Assembly: GCA_021186555.1 (NCBI GenBank) | Contig: JAJKFL010000026.1 | Location: 62,001-126,000 of the forward strand | Reading direction: 5' to 3' | Length of the DNA stretch: 64,000 bases | Source: Reticulitermes speratus | Taxonomy: Eukaryota; Arthropoda; Insecta; Blattodea; Rhinotermitidae | Shown: one piece after another, positions 1-12,769 of the stretch | Layout of the letters: the number at the start of each line of letters is the position of its first letter | Position numbering within the stretch: position 1 is the first letter of the stretch | Program-made: the position numbers and the translations under genes | Notes under the pieces: model-generated | Told to the model about the DNA's origin: nothing | The model's database searches: none | The model's input: the letters and a program-made list of their open reading frames with translations, nothing else

Positions 1-1905
1 CAAGGTTCGTTCTGATATTATTCTCAGCATCCCAATTGCATCCCTAGTTCCTTTTCCTCTTCTAAATCCAAACTGATCTTCTCCAATTGCATCTTCAATT
101 TTCCTCTCAATCCTTCTTCTAAGTATCCTCGCTACTATCTTTGCTGCATGAGCGATGATGCTGATTGTGCGATGGTCGCTGCATTTTGTAGCTTTGGGCT
201 TCTTCTTTAAGGCAATCATTGTAACTTCAATAAAATCTCTGGGCCATTCTCCAGTTACATACATGCTGTTGATCATCTGTGTCATTAGCCTTAGACCACC
301 TTCTCCCAACAATTTGAGTACATCCCCAGGTACATCATCATCTCCTGTAGCCTTCTTATCCCTCATCTCCTTGATAGCTTTTTCCACTTCACTTTGCAAA
401 ATATGAGGGCCTCTCTCATCTTCATCTACTTCATCTTCAGGTTCGACGTCTAGATGTTCTGGTCGATTAGCTCGATCGTAGAGCTCTGTGATATAATTCT
501 CCCAAATTTGCAGTACTCTTCTCTGATTTATTATTATATTGCCTTGAGAGTCTTCGATGCCAATGTTTTGAATCCCATGGTTTTCTTTCCAACCTAGTTC
601 CTTTGTCTTCATGTACATTAAATCATAACGTCCTATTCTTTGAAATTCTATGATCTCGTCGCATATGCTCTCCAGATATTCCTTCTTGGCGTTGTCCGTG
701 GCTCTTTTCAACTCATTCCTCAGTCTTCTGTAGTTCTTCCGTCCTTCTTCATTGTTGATATTCTTCCATTTCCTTCGTTCATCCATTTTACTGATCATCT
801 CCTGTGTAATCCATGGCTTTCTTGCTCTCCTCTCGACTTTTCCAACCAAACCACTCATAGTATCTAACACACATTTCTTGATATTGTTCCACTGCACTTC
901 CACATTCCCACTTTCACATTTGATTGCACCAAGCTGTTCTTCTAGTCTATCGTGTACTACCTGTCGTTGAGCATATAGCTTCTCCAAATCCCATCTTGGT
1001 TTTTTCTTGTGGAACCTCATGATCTTCTTCAATCTGGTGCAGATCTTTGCAACCAGTAAATTGTGGTCAGAGTCAATATCTGCTCCAGGCAGTGTCTGCA
1101 CATCCTTCACACTGTTCCTGAATCGTTGTTTCACTAGTACATAGTCCAGCTGATATCGATTCCTATCTCCTGGTGATTTCCACGTGTACAATCTTCTTTT
1201 AGGTTTTTTGAACCATGTGTTTGTTATAACAAGTCCATTTCTTTCACAGAAGTCAATAAGCATTTGACCTCTCTGATTCCTCCTTCCCAGTCCATATGGT
1301 CCAACAGTGTTGTGATGTGCTTTATCTCCAACCACACTGTTCCAATCTCCCATTATAATCGTGTTTGTCGCACCCTTTCCATCCTCTTCAAGAATTTCTT
1401 CAATTATATCATACAACTTTTCCACTTCGTCATCTTCATAGTCCGATGTTGGCATATACACTTGCACTATCAAAATACTTACCGGTTCTGCCTGCAATTT
1501 AATAGCAATGATTCTGTCACTATACACACTCTTCTTAACAACACTTTTCACTACGCTTTTATGCACTACTATTGCTACGCCTCTTTCAGCACTGTCACCC
1601 CCGGAATAATACACTGTATAATCACCACTTTTTATTTCACCTTGACCCTTCCACCGCACTTCACTAACACCTAGCACAGACACTGCGTTCTTCTGCATCT
1701 CTTTCTTCAAATTTTCGAGTTTTCCTCCTTGATTCAAGGTCCTTACGTTCCAAGTGCCTATCTTGAAGCTGTTCTGTTCATTCTGTGTCTTCTGCTTTTG
1801 TCTGTATTCATTACCGCGTGGTGTCTCCCCTAGAAACACTCCCCCCCGGAGATCCGAATGGGGGAGTAGTTTACCTCCGGAATGTTTTGTCTCCAGAGGA
1901 AGCAT
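1..1905 (-). CDS. RTE-like non-LTR retrotransposon ORF: endonuclease plus N-terminal reverse transcriptase (runs off left edge)
   Basis: I read the minus-strand frame triplet by triplet from 1905 down to 1 and found no stop: 635 codons, with the C-terminus outside the window. The first Met after the upstream in-frame stop (1942-1944) is at 1905-1903. Domain order: an apurinic-type endonuclease from about residue 48 (IGTWNVRTL), with GDWN near residue 185 and DSDHNLL near residue 280; then the start of the reverse transcriptase, reaching QFGFRRGKGTRDAI about 10 to 23 residues before the edge. This architecture and these motifs match RTE/BovB-type elements, which nick the target DNA and prime reverse transcription there. 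The clade is assigned from remembered motif resemblance. The open frame suggests a young copy; catalytic YADD and the 3' end cannot be seen here. Confidence 0.85.
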   Translation of the reverse strand, partial: MLPLETKHSGGKLLPHSDLRGGVFLGETPRGNEYRQKQKTQNEQNSFKIGTWNVRTLNQGGKLENLKKEMQKNAVSVLGVSEVRWKGQGEIKSGDYTVYYSGGDSAERGVAIVVHKSVVKSVVKKSVYSDRIIAIKLQAEPVSILIVQVYMPTSDYEDDEVEKLYDIIEEILEEDGKGATNTIIMGDWNSVVGDKAHHNTVGPYGLGRRNQRGQMLIDFCERNGLVITNTWFKKPKRRLYTWKSPGDRNRYQLDYVLVKQRFRNSVKDVQTLPGADIDSDHNLLVAKICTRLKKIMRFHKKKPRWDLEKLYAQRQVVHDRLEEQLGAIKCESGNVEVQWNNIKKCVLDTMSGLVGKVERRARKPWITQEMISKMDERRKWKNINNEEGRKNYRRLRNELKRATDNAKKEYLESICDEIIEFQRIGRYDLMYMKTKELGWKENHGIQNIGIEDSQGNIIINQRRVLQIWENYITELYDRANRPEHLDVEPEDEVDEDERGPHILQSEVEKAIKEMRDKKATGDDDVPGDVLKLLGEGGLRLMTQMINSMYVTGEWPRDFIEVTMIALKKKPKATKCSDHRTISIIAHAAKIVARILRRRIERKIEDAIGEDQFGFRRGKGTRDAIGMLRIISERTL

Positions 1906-2297
1906 CTCGCATTTGGCATTTGTCTCTGTTTCTGGAAGAGACTATCCAGGAAAAGTAATAATGTGGTAGTTTTTCCATTTGCTTTCCACATCGCAGTACA
2001 GCAGCCGTTCAGACCAATCTGGTCACGCCTGTTGCTACACGATCATGAACCATCTCGAGCATCATTTGCTCTGTGCTTCATGTCGCTACTGATGTCGCTG
2101 CTTCCGGCATCAGGGGAGCTTTTATTCGGTTTCCCATCTCCTAGGCATCTCTCTTCGTCTGGTTCCTACCTTTTGATCTGTCCGGCTTGGGAGACCCTAC
2201 TGGTAGCAATGCTACCGCCGGCTTAGCTCTCAGGGTCACTGGAACTCACAAGCCCCTCTACCACGGCAAGGTGAAGATACCAACAAAGGGGTGTTAG
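1906..2297 (-). mobile_element. 5' untranslated leader of the RTE-like element
   Basis: This stretch lies directly upstream of the minus-strand RTE ORF and ends near 2290 with a GC-rich leader, read on the minus strand as CTTGCCGTGGTAGAGGGGC. It contains a perfect 6-bp hairpin (GGTAGC, 3-nt loop, GCTACC) at 2202-2216, bracketed by GCCGG-containing segments. The leader looks like the conserved 5' end of arthropod elements of this type. The exact 5' boundary is estimated from where the GC-rich sequence stops; I found no target duplication because the other end is outside the window. Confidence 0.6.
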
Positions 2298-5200
2298 CTA
2301 TATGCACAGATTAATTTGAATGTTAATTAAAGCAAAGAAAAATCAATCCCAAAGTATCTGGGCCTTGATTCAAAGCAGTCATCAAATTCCTTTAAAATAT
2401 CTATGCTTCAACAGCAGCAACATTTATGAATGAAGCACAGTGCTTCTAAAATAATAATGTCACATGGTTTTGTTTACCAGACCAAACTGTTTACAAGTAT
2501 TTGACAAACATGTCAAACAGCTTGAATTTGAGAACTGCCATTACATCTAATATAAGAGAAACCGTCTTCGAAGTATGCTGTGAACAATGTGCACGTAAAT
2601 GACATGCAGGTTCACTGCTGCCAGCATCCACACATAGAACATAACCTTGGTTTATGGTACCACAGATGTTCGTTCGCCTAGCAATATAGTAGGAAAACGT
2701 TTAATATAGTTTTGTGTTATATATTTCGGATACAGCCTCAGGTATTCTATAAGGTGACCGACACAGATAACATACCGCATTTTGAGTTGCACCCTCGGTA
2801 ACATGAATGCTGAATGCATCGATTCCATGAACACTACCCAAGTGACAAAATTATAGCTGTAAATAGTTCCTAGTTACAAAACATTAACTACTTTCCGTCA
2901 AAAGGTAACAGTGAAAAATTACTTCCTCGTGTCATTTATCAACTGACTTCCCGTACTTAAATCTCCCATCGTTGTTTCTTGTATTCTACAAACTTGCGGT
3001 CTAACATCATGCATAATCTGTTTCCAAAATGATCTAGTCTCCACAGTCTCTGCCACTCTTCACTGGAAGAGGGTACTTTCTTAACGAGGACAACGCCTTT
3101 CCAAAACAATACTGCATATGAGTCTTTACAAGTGGCTTCATTGTTCCACTCTTCAAGCCACTTTTAAAATAATGGATTTCGAGGTCTCTTGAGATTTACG
3201 GTTATTCGTATCTTTCTACGCTTGGGCACTTCGGAAGTCATTATTATCACAGGTTAGGTTTCGTAGTTCTAATATAACCAATAAATTCCTGCTAAGCGCA
3301 CATTTCACTTACATTGAAAAAATAACACAAAACCACAATATGAAATTCAGTAACGTTGATGCATAGTGTACGGTGACATAACAGTCTATTAACAACTTTC
3401 TTCATGTGAGGTTGTATGTTACCTGAATTTGATGTGACTGATGCTTGGATTTATAAAGCATGTACTAATTGTATTGTGTTACTTATTTATTGAATATCTA
3501 TTGTATATGTGTTTTGGCTTATGACAGGTTCTATATCCAACAGGCGATTTTGTAGCATGGTCTGGATTGATGGAATATTACAATAAATGAAATTGAAAGT
3601 TGTAAACGAAATAAACACGAAAACACTACTTACCAAGTAGTCACGTAACATCACGAAAGCAATCTATTTGCAATATCCGAAACCATTATCAACCCCAGTA
3701 CAAATAAAGGAACGAATTATCGATATCAAAACCACAAAATATTATCACAGCATATACAACACGAAAGAGAAAGTGCTTACACTTACGACCAAAAACGGAA
3801 GATACATAACCTCAATTACGGCCAACGAGTTGGGCAAAAGATTTCACGACTAAATGTCTACAGACTTGAATATCGATCTATATCATGTTTCAGAGTATTC
3901 TATGTTTCTGCAATCTACAAGCCAGTGCTAAAACCGAGGAGACTCTGCGCCGTTTGGCACTGGTACTAACGTGACGAAAACGACCGCAGATGAGTCGATA
4001 CGAAAACAAACTGCTTTAATACCTTGACCTTTCTGACCAACGCTTATATATGAAATGGCTATATTTATTCTTCTGGGATATTGTAACCTGTTTCTGGGTG
4101 TTTTTTGAAAAATCTCGTAAACCTTGAGAAGAAATGGAAAGACTAGCCACATGTGGACTTTGTGACCCATCAGCCTCTGGTGTATGCTGTTGATGCAACT
4201 AGCAAAGAAATACTACACTGCACACAACTTACATTTGGCTTTGGCACATGTATGTGAAAGTAAGGCAGAGTCCTACTAAGGTCACATAAATATGGTTTAA
4301 CGTGAAACAAACACCTAGCAAATTCTGAAAGAAATATACCCTCCCATCCTCAGCAATCAACACATTTCACACCCAAATTTGTCATTACCTGCTGTACATT
4401 GTCGAGAGAACAGTCTTCAGAATTTGAGGTCACATATGCAATGTTTTGTTTATGCTGGTGGGTTTATAAAGCAGAGAGGTCCTACCTCTAATACCATTCA
4501 TTCAAAACAGAAGGGAGCAAAAAAAATCTCGAAAAATGGTCGCACATAAATGAAGAAAGAAACGCACAAGAAAAAACTACTTCTAACAACAGGATTTAGG
4601 CAAACATTTATACAAAATGAAATGCAAAAAAGCCAAGTAGAAGAAAGAAAGTGCAAAGTCCACAGGAGAGGGGACAGGACGGAAGGTAAATGGATATGCT
4701 TTATTCTACACAATAATTGATGTTAAAATAAGTTACATATACAGAGTAAATACTATGAGATGAACAACACACACCAGTCAATATATACAGTGTACATGTA
4801 CTGGTAAAAACCTGGTCCTACCATTAACATTGGAAGGCAAGCAAGTAAATAATTTTAGACTCAACCAACAAATTTGATTTCAAGCATTCAAATAAAATCT
4901 CTTATGTCACTCCTAGTCTGATAATCAAATCATCCCAACTAAAATTACTAAGCTTTGTAAGGACACACAAAAAATATATTTCTTGTACTATCACATAATA
5001 CTCTATGTCTGCTCCCAACAGCCTTTGAAAATAGCTTCTTCACTTATGTAGTTATATGCCCATTAAACACTGATACTGGTACAATTACATGAAATTAATA
5101 TTAATCTTTCATGTTATCATCATTTAAATAGACTGTACGACAATGTATGCATTACATTCATTATTCTGTCAAGTAGATACTTCAACTTTGCTTCGTAATT

Positions 5201-6160
5201 TGCCATCAGGGAGGTACAAGCAAATCAGGTGGAAATAAAAAAGATCCTACACGTCACCTAGTGGCCTTGGCAGACAATAAATCTCTGGGCACTACACACT
5301 ATACAGAAAAAGGCAGAGGCTTTGTTAGTTACTGGTAAGGAGATTGCTCTACAAGCAAATGCCAACAAAACTTAATAACTGTTACAAAAACTCACTGACT
5401 CATGGCAGTAAAATCATTACTTTTATAAATATTTCAAACATAACCCTTCCCACACACAGGTAAACAAAATAGGCCGAACTGTGCAAATATTCATGTCTCC
5501 TGGCATGTGACACTGCGTCGTTCAGCCCAAATGACACAGTGTCACATCTAACACATCACATGTTGCGGTCCATGACAGACATTTAAAGGCTAGATTTCTT
5601 CCATCTTAAGGGTATTTACTTTACTTGTCGAGGGGATGCTACGTTACAGATGTATCCGACTGGTAGGAGACTGATATGTTTTACAGTCCACATACTGAGT
5701 TTTTAATTAGCTTCTTATGTCATGGTACAATGTTACTCTTGGGGATAAAAATGACTCATATTGCTATTACATAAAATTTGAAATGTAAACCAATATAAAA
5801 GTTAGATTAAAAAACTGTGTTAATGACAAGAATTTATTCTTGTTTTGTTTATTTTAGCAGAATTTAAGCATTTCTTCCAATCAAAAGCACTTTGATAGTA
5901 AATCTTATTTTTGAGCATTTTTGTTTCCTCTCTTCCAATTGTTGCTCCTGCTGCTGCTATCATGCTGCAACCTTCAACACGTCACACAATACTTTCTTCA
6001 GTGATGCCAAACACCTGTCCAGGAATTTTACTGTCCTCCTTCTACTTCAAGCTTCAAAAACAACACACAGGCCATTTCATAGTCCACATATAATAAATCC
6101 TCCAGAGTACTCTGAGTATCGTGCCATGTAAACAACCATGTATTAATTATTATTATTATT
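2298..6160. other. Unassigned AT-rich sequence
   Basis: I see no recognisable coding exon, RNA gene or complete transposon here. Open frames are short (80 codons or fewer) and resemble no family I know. Minor structure only: a 9-bp inverted repeat (GTGACACTG / CAGTGTCAC) near 5504-5545 and an (ATT)n microsatellite near 6147-6161. Confidence 0.5.
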
Positions 6161-6460
6161 ATATAAATAACTGAAATAAAACATTATTGTGCAGACAGGA
6201 TAATACAATCTTTTCAATTATGACCTCACAGTACAGCAGAACTGGATGCAAACAATGACGATCACAGGCGCAAACAATGCACAGAGCATCAACCATTCAC
6301 AAACATCACAATTTGTTATTACACTTACTATGTCTCTACAAATAACTGAAACACAATAAAGCATTGTTGTGCTTGCAAGATAATCTTATATCTTCAATTA
6401 AAACCTCATCATGCAGCACAATTGGACGCAAACAGCGAGGATCACATGGGCATAGCAAGT
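6160..6460 (+). repeat. Diverged direct duplication of about 110 bp
   Basis: The segment from about 6163 (ATAAATAACTGAAATAAAAC) to about 6275 is repeated in diverged form from about 6338 to 6450. Both copies share the order: aataactgaaa, cattgttgtgc, gataat, cttcaatta, acctca, gcagcacaattgga-like and cgaggatcaca-like blocks. The copies differ by substitutions and small indels, so this is an old duplication. No coding content is evident. Confidence 0.55.
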
Positions 6461-6464
6461 ATAC

Positions 6465-7065
6465 AATTCTTGGAAATTGCTTGTAATTCCACCAAACTGC
6501 TGGACACTGCAGGCAAATGCTGCAAAATGTTGGTGAATCCTCAGTATTACTGGCAATTGCTGCAAACAGTCGGAAACTCCTTTAAAACCAGGTAATTGCG
6601 GTTAGATCCTGCTGATTTCAGAAAATCTTTGCTAATTAATGAAAATTGCTGGAAGCCGCTGGCAATTGTTGAGAATTGCTAAATTGCTAGTAGTTGCCAC
6701 TAATGCTGGAAATTACTGTAAATCGTTGGCAATTGATCAAAATTGCTAGAAACTGCTGCAAATTGTCATTCCTGGAAATTATTATTAATTGATGGTAATT
6801 GGAATCAGCTACCGTAAATTGTAGGTAATTTCTTGAAATCCTTCGAAAATGCTGTAAATTTCTGGCAATAGCCCAAAATTGCTTCAAATTGCCAACACTT
6901 TCTGCAAATCGCGGTTAGTTAGTTGTTGGCACAGTCTGGTAATTGCTAGAAGTTACTGCAAATGTTGTTAGTTGCCACAAATTGCTCTCAACTGCAGGAA
7001 ATCACTCAAAAACTCTTGGTTAATTGCTGGTAATTACTGTAAAATGTTGGCTATTGCAGCAACTT
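6465..7065 (+). repeat. Degenerate short-period repeat around aattgctggaaa
   Basis: Blocks such as AATTGCTGG, AAATTGCTAG, GCAAATTG and GGTAATTGC recur every ~10 to 25 bases across ~600 bp with heavy divergence. Unlike the other arrays in this window, no clean period survives. It is most simply an ancient, decayed minisatellite. The open frames within it only reflect the repeated base pattern. Confidence 0.6.
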
Positions 7066-7265
7066 GCTGATTAAAAATAAATAACTTGCATTACAACTGT
7101 CTAAACATTCCAATAACATCCCACATGACTGGAATCTTGTAAATATCTGCCAACGTTTCCACACCACAAGAGCCCTTTCGAGGTTGTAGTTGGCTCGGCG
7201 CGTTACCCTTTTTTAGTGTGGCGGTTCCCTCAAGAGAGGCCTATGTTCCACATCATCGACACATT

Positions 7266-10200
7266 CACTACTTGTCGATACATACACACACACATCATCC
7301 TCTCGTCCATACATACACAGGTACTTATATATACAAGTACACACACACACACACATCCATCCTCTCGTCGATACATACACACGTACTTATATATACAAGT
7401 ACACACACACACACACATCCATCCTCTCGTCGATACATACACACGTACTTATATATACAAGTACACACACACACACACATCTTCCTCTTGTCGATACACA
7501 CACGTACTTATATATACAAGTACACACACACACACACACATCCTCCTCTCGTCCATACATACACACGTACTTATATATACAAGTACACACACACACACAC
7601 ACACACATTCCATCCTCTCGTCGATACATACCACGTACTTATACATACAAGTACACACACACACACACACCATCCTCCTCTGTCGATTACACACCACGTA
7701 CTTATATATACAAGTACACACACACACACACACACATCCATCCTCTCGTCGATACATTACACACTTTCTTATATATACAAGTACACACACAAACACACAC
7801 ACATCTTCTCTCGTCGTACATACACACGTACTTATACATACAAGTAACAAAACACCACACAACTCTCCTCTCGTCGATTACATACACACGTATTATATAT
7901 ACAAGTACACACACACACACACATCCTCTCTCGTCCATTACATACACACGTCTTATATATACAAGACACACACACACACACATCACACACATCTTCCTCT
8001 CGTCGATACATACACACGTATTATATAACAAGTACACAACACACACACACACACACACTCTTCCTCTCGTCGATACATACACACGTACTTATATTACAAG
8101 TACACACACACACACACACACACATCCATCCTCTCGTCCATACACAGTACTATACATACAGTATCTACAACACACACACACCACTCTCGTCACTACAATC
8201 CTTCCTATATACAGTACACACACCACTAACATCTTCTCTGTCTACATACACAGTACTAAATACAATCCACATCCACACACACATCTTACTCCGTGATTAT
8301 ACACGTATATTACTACACATCACACACACACACCACATCCATCTTCCTCTCGTCGATACATACACACGTACTTATAATACAAGTACAACACACACACACA
8401 CACATCCATCCGTCGTATTACACACTACTTATATATACAAGTACACACACACACACACACACATCCATCCTCTCGTCCATACTACACCGTACTTCATACT
8501 ACATACAATACAACACACACCACTACCTCTCAACAACACCTCTTATCGTATACAACACCGTACTTTACTAACATCACACACACAACACATCACATCCTCA
8601 TCGATCTACACCGTATAATATACAAGTTAAAACAAGTACACACACACATCCTCCACATCTTCTCATCGTCATATAATACAAGTACATACACTCATACATC
8701 ATCACTATCATACATACACACACATCATTCTTCAGTACATCACAACACACACTATCCACTCATACAGTACATCACACACACTACTACACATACTCCGTCA
8801 TACAACACACACTATACTTACAGTCAGAACATACACACATACTACTACATCCAATCTCGCAACACACACACAACTCTCTCTCGATTACATCACACTACAC
8901 ACAAATACACATACACCCACCACAACACATCTCTTGTAGTACATACACACAACTTACATACAGTACACACACAACATCCCTCTCTCCGTCGATAACACAC
9001 GTACTTTATAATACAAGTACACACACACAATACCATCTCTCTGCGATACATACACAGTACTTATATTACAAGTACAACACACACACACATCATCTTCTGT
9101 CTATACCAGTATAATACAGACAACACACACCACTCCTCTTGTCCCGTACTTATACTACCACCACCCACATCCCTCTAATACCACGTCTTATACAATCACA
9201 ACCACCACTCTCCGTCGTCTACACAGTACTTAATCAGTCCACCACACACACACATCCTCTCTCGTCTACTACCGTACTTATACAAGTACCACACCAACAC
9301 ACATCTCCTCTGCTATAAGTATTATAATACAACCACACCACGCGTATCCAAAAATAACACACACCTAATCCTGTTGATTTACAGACACACACACCACTCT
9401 CTCGACACACGACTATATAAGCACCCCACACACATTCCCTCGTAATACCCGTACTTTATACAGTCACACACACACCACACATCTCTCGCAACAACACGTA
9501 CTTAAATACAGTACCACACCCACCACCATCTTGTCGATACATACACACGTATATATACAGTACACACCACACAACCTCTCTCGCGATACACACACGTACT
9601 TATATACAAGTACACCACACCACCTCATCCTCCGTCATACAACTACTTTTTACAGTAACTACCACACACACATCACTCTCTCTCGTCGTAATACAACGTA
9701 CTATATACAAGTACACCCACACACACACCCTCGTCGATCAACCCGTCTTATATTACAAGTCACACACACACACACACATCCCTTCGCATACATACCACGA
9801 TTTATACAAGTACACCACACCACAACATCCTTCGTCGTACTCACGTATTTATAGTACCACACACACACCACAACATCTCCTCGATACATACACACGTACT
9901 TATACATACAAGTACACACACACACACACACACATCCATCCTCTCGTCCATACATACACACGTACTTATACATACAAGTACACACACACACACACACACA
10001 TCCATCCTCTCGTCCATACATACACACGTACTTATACATACAAGTACACACACACACACACACACACATCCATCCTCTCGTCGATACATACACACGTACT
10101 TATATATACAAGTACACACACACACACACACATCTTCCTCTCGTCGATACATACACACGTACTTATATATACAAGTACACACACACACACACATCTTCCT

Positions 10201-10763
10201 CTCGTCGATACATACACACGTACTTATATATACAAGTACACACACACACACAACATCTTCCTCTCGTCGATACATACACACGTACTTATATATACAAGTA
10301 CACACACACACACACATCCATCCTCTCGTCCATACATACACACGTACTTATACATACAAGTACACACACACACACACACACCACACACATCTTCCTCTCG
10401 TCGATACATACACACGTACTTATAATACAAGTACACACACACACACACACACACATCCATCCTCTCGTCGATACATACACACGTACTTATACATACAAGT
10501 ACACACACACACACACACAATCCATCCTCTCGTCCATACATACACACGTACTTATACATACAAGTACACACACACACACACACACACATCCATCCTCTCG
10601 TCGATACATACACACGTACTTATACATACAAGTACACACACACACACACACACATCCATCCTCTCGTCCATACATACACACGTACTTATACATACAAGTA
10701 CACACACACACACACACACACATCCATCCTCTCGTCGATACATACACACGCACTTATACATAC

Positions 10764-10794
<31 letters not shown>

Positions 10795-11679
10795 TCCATC
10801 CTCTCGTCGATACACACACACGTACTTATATATACAAGTACACACACACACACACACACACATCCATCCTCTCGTCGATACATACACACGTACTTATATA
10901 TACAAGTACACACACACACACACACACATCTTCCTCTCGTCGATACATACACACGTACTTATACATACAAGTACACACACACACACACATCCATCCTCTC
11001 GTCGATACATACACACGTACTTATATATACAAGTACACACACACACACACACACATCCTCCTCTCGTCCATACATACACACGTACTTATATATACAAGAA
11101 CACACACACACACACACACACACACATCTTCCTCTCGTCGATACATACACACGTACTTATATATACAAGTACACAAACACACACACACACATCTTCCTCT
11201 CGTCGATACATACACACGTACTTATATATACAAGTACACACACACACACACACACACACATCCATCCTCTCGTCCATACATACACACGTACTTATACATA
11301 CAAGTACACACACACACACACACATCCATCCTCTCGTCCATACATACACACGTACTTATACATACAAGTACACACACACACACACACATCCATCCTCTCG
11401 TCGATACATACACATGTACTTATATATACAAGTACACACACACACACACACACATCTTCCTCTCGTCGATACATACACACGTACTTATATATACAAGTAC
11501 ACACACACACACACACACACACATCTTCCTCTCGTCGATACATACACACGTACTTATATATACAAGTACACACACACACACACATCTTCCTCTCGTCGAT
11601 ACATACACACGTACTTATATATACAAGTACACACACACACACACACACACATCCATCCTCTCGTCCATACATACACACG
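7266..11679 (+). repeat. ~64-bp compound satellite with internal (CA)n, block 1
   Basis: Each unit consists of a 20-bp near-palindrome gtacttatatatacaagtac (or the tacatacaag variant), a (CA)n run of variable length, a pyrimidine-rich block catcc/tt-atcctctcgtc, and g/catacatacacac. Unit length varies from about 60 to 72 bp mainly through the (CA)n run. From about 9890 to 11679 the units are highly uniform. From about 8100 to 9880 they are ragged, with mostly single-base losses. The sequence resumes at 16655 after a retrotransposon insertion. Confidence 0.95.
11667..11679 (+). repeat. Left target-site duplication of the R1-like element
   Basis: The 13-mer atacatacacacg lies immediately upstream of the element and recurs directly after its poly(A) at 16655-16667. 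The first A of the right copy is ambiguous with the poly(A) tail. Confidence 0.85.
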
Positions 11680-11695
11680 GGAAAAGGGAGTTAAG

Positions 11696-12768
11696 ATGGC
11701 GGATGACTGTGATCAGTGTGTGGAGAACGCTCTGAATATACTTCTCAGCGTAACCGAAAAAAGCGGAAACCTAAGGAATGACTTAAGGAAAGACATCCTA
11801 AAAGCGGTAAGTGAACTAAGAATTACATTTACTAAGCTTAAAAGTGAGTCAGAAGAGAGGGAAAAAGTGATTAGGAAACTAGAAGGTGAGGTTAAGAAGC
11901 TTGGAGATCAGTGCAGGGCCGCTTCAAACAAAGAAGCAGTAACGACGGGGAAGGTCGCGCCATCTTTTAGCGGCAAGCGTAACTACGCAGCCGCTGTCCG
12001 AGGAGATGGAACAGGAAACATCGAAAAGAGATACAAGCTTGTTTTAAGGTCTAAAGTCAACGAATCTGCTGAGGCAATGAAACAAATATTGAAACGCAAG
12101 ATTGACCCAGCGCAACTGAAAGTTGGAGTCAGCTCCTTGAAAACCCTAAGAGATGGGAGATTGATAATAGAGGCCGGAAGCGAGAATGAAATCGCTCTAC
12201 TCGGCAAGAAGATTGAAGAGCAGTGCAGCCAACAGCTGGAAGTGAATGTCCCCAAACTCCGTAACCCATACGTGATTATCTACAACGTTCCAGAGGAGAT
12301 ATCGCCTCAAAACGCAGCTGAAGTAATAAGGTCACAAAATGAAGAACTTAATATAAATGAAAATTCAATTAGACCAAAATTCATAATGACAAATAGAAGA
12401 AACACCAGAAATCTAGTGGCGGAAGTGAGTCCAGAAACTTGGAGAACTTTAGTACAAAGAAAGCTGAAGATCGGGTGGCAGATATGCAATGTGGAAGACT
12501 TTGTGAAGATCAACAGATGTTTTAAATGCAGCAAGTTCAACCACAGAGCGACCGACTGCAAGGAGAAGAAACTTGCCCTCTCTGCGCGGGGAAACACCAG
12601 CTGAAGGAATGCAAAGCAACAGAGAGAGAGCTAAAGTGCACCAACTGCATCACTCACAACAAACACAATACTGGCGTGCACATAAGTGAAAATCATTCAT
12701 CCCTAGATAAAAGCTGCCCTTGCTTACAGTCGATGATAAGAAAGTACAGACAAAATACGGAGTACTAA
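11696..12768 (+). CDS. Retrotransposon ORF1 (Gag-like RNA-binding protein), one frameshift
   Basis: The Met at 11696 (MADDCDQCVENALNILL) is the likely start. The open frame also extends upstream through the satellite to 11414, but that part is only repeat sequence. The N-terminal third is charged and helical (KSESEEREKVIRKLEGEVKK, a probable coiled coil), followed by a conserved Gag middle region. A CCHC zinc knuckle (CFKCSKFNHRATDC, C-x2-C-x4-H-x4-C) lies at about residues 280-293. The frame then stops at 12604. The knuckle series continues in the -1 frame (CPLCAGKHQLKEC, then CTNC) to a TAA at 12766-12768. The shift lies near 12555-12570 and equals loss of one base. ORF1 binds the element RNA in the ribonucleoprotein particle; this copy would be truncated unless the loss is a sequence error. 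Confidence 0.85.
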
Positions 12769-12769
12769 C

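Noticed and set aside
155..2226. Plus-strand frames in the first 2.2 kb
   Set aside because: Shadows of the minus-strand RTE ORF, which is open throughout.
7216..11678. His/Thr-rich and Cys/Val-rich proteins on both strands
   Set aside because: Translations of (CA)n/(TG)n and the satellite unit.
11414..11695. Upstream extension of retrotransposon ORF1 into the satellite
   Set aside because: The element begins at 11680, as shown by the target duplication; the in-frame extension is chance read-through of repeat DNA.
12550..12575. Programmed -1 frameshift in ORF1
   Set aside because: No convincing slippery heptamer in the zero frame (gag aag aaa); a one-base loss is simpler.
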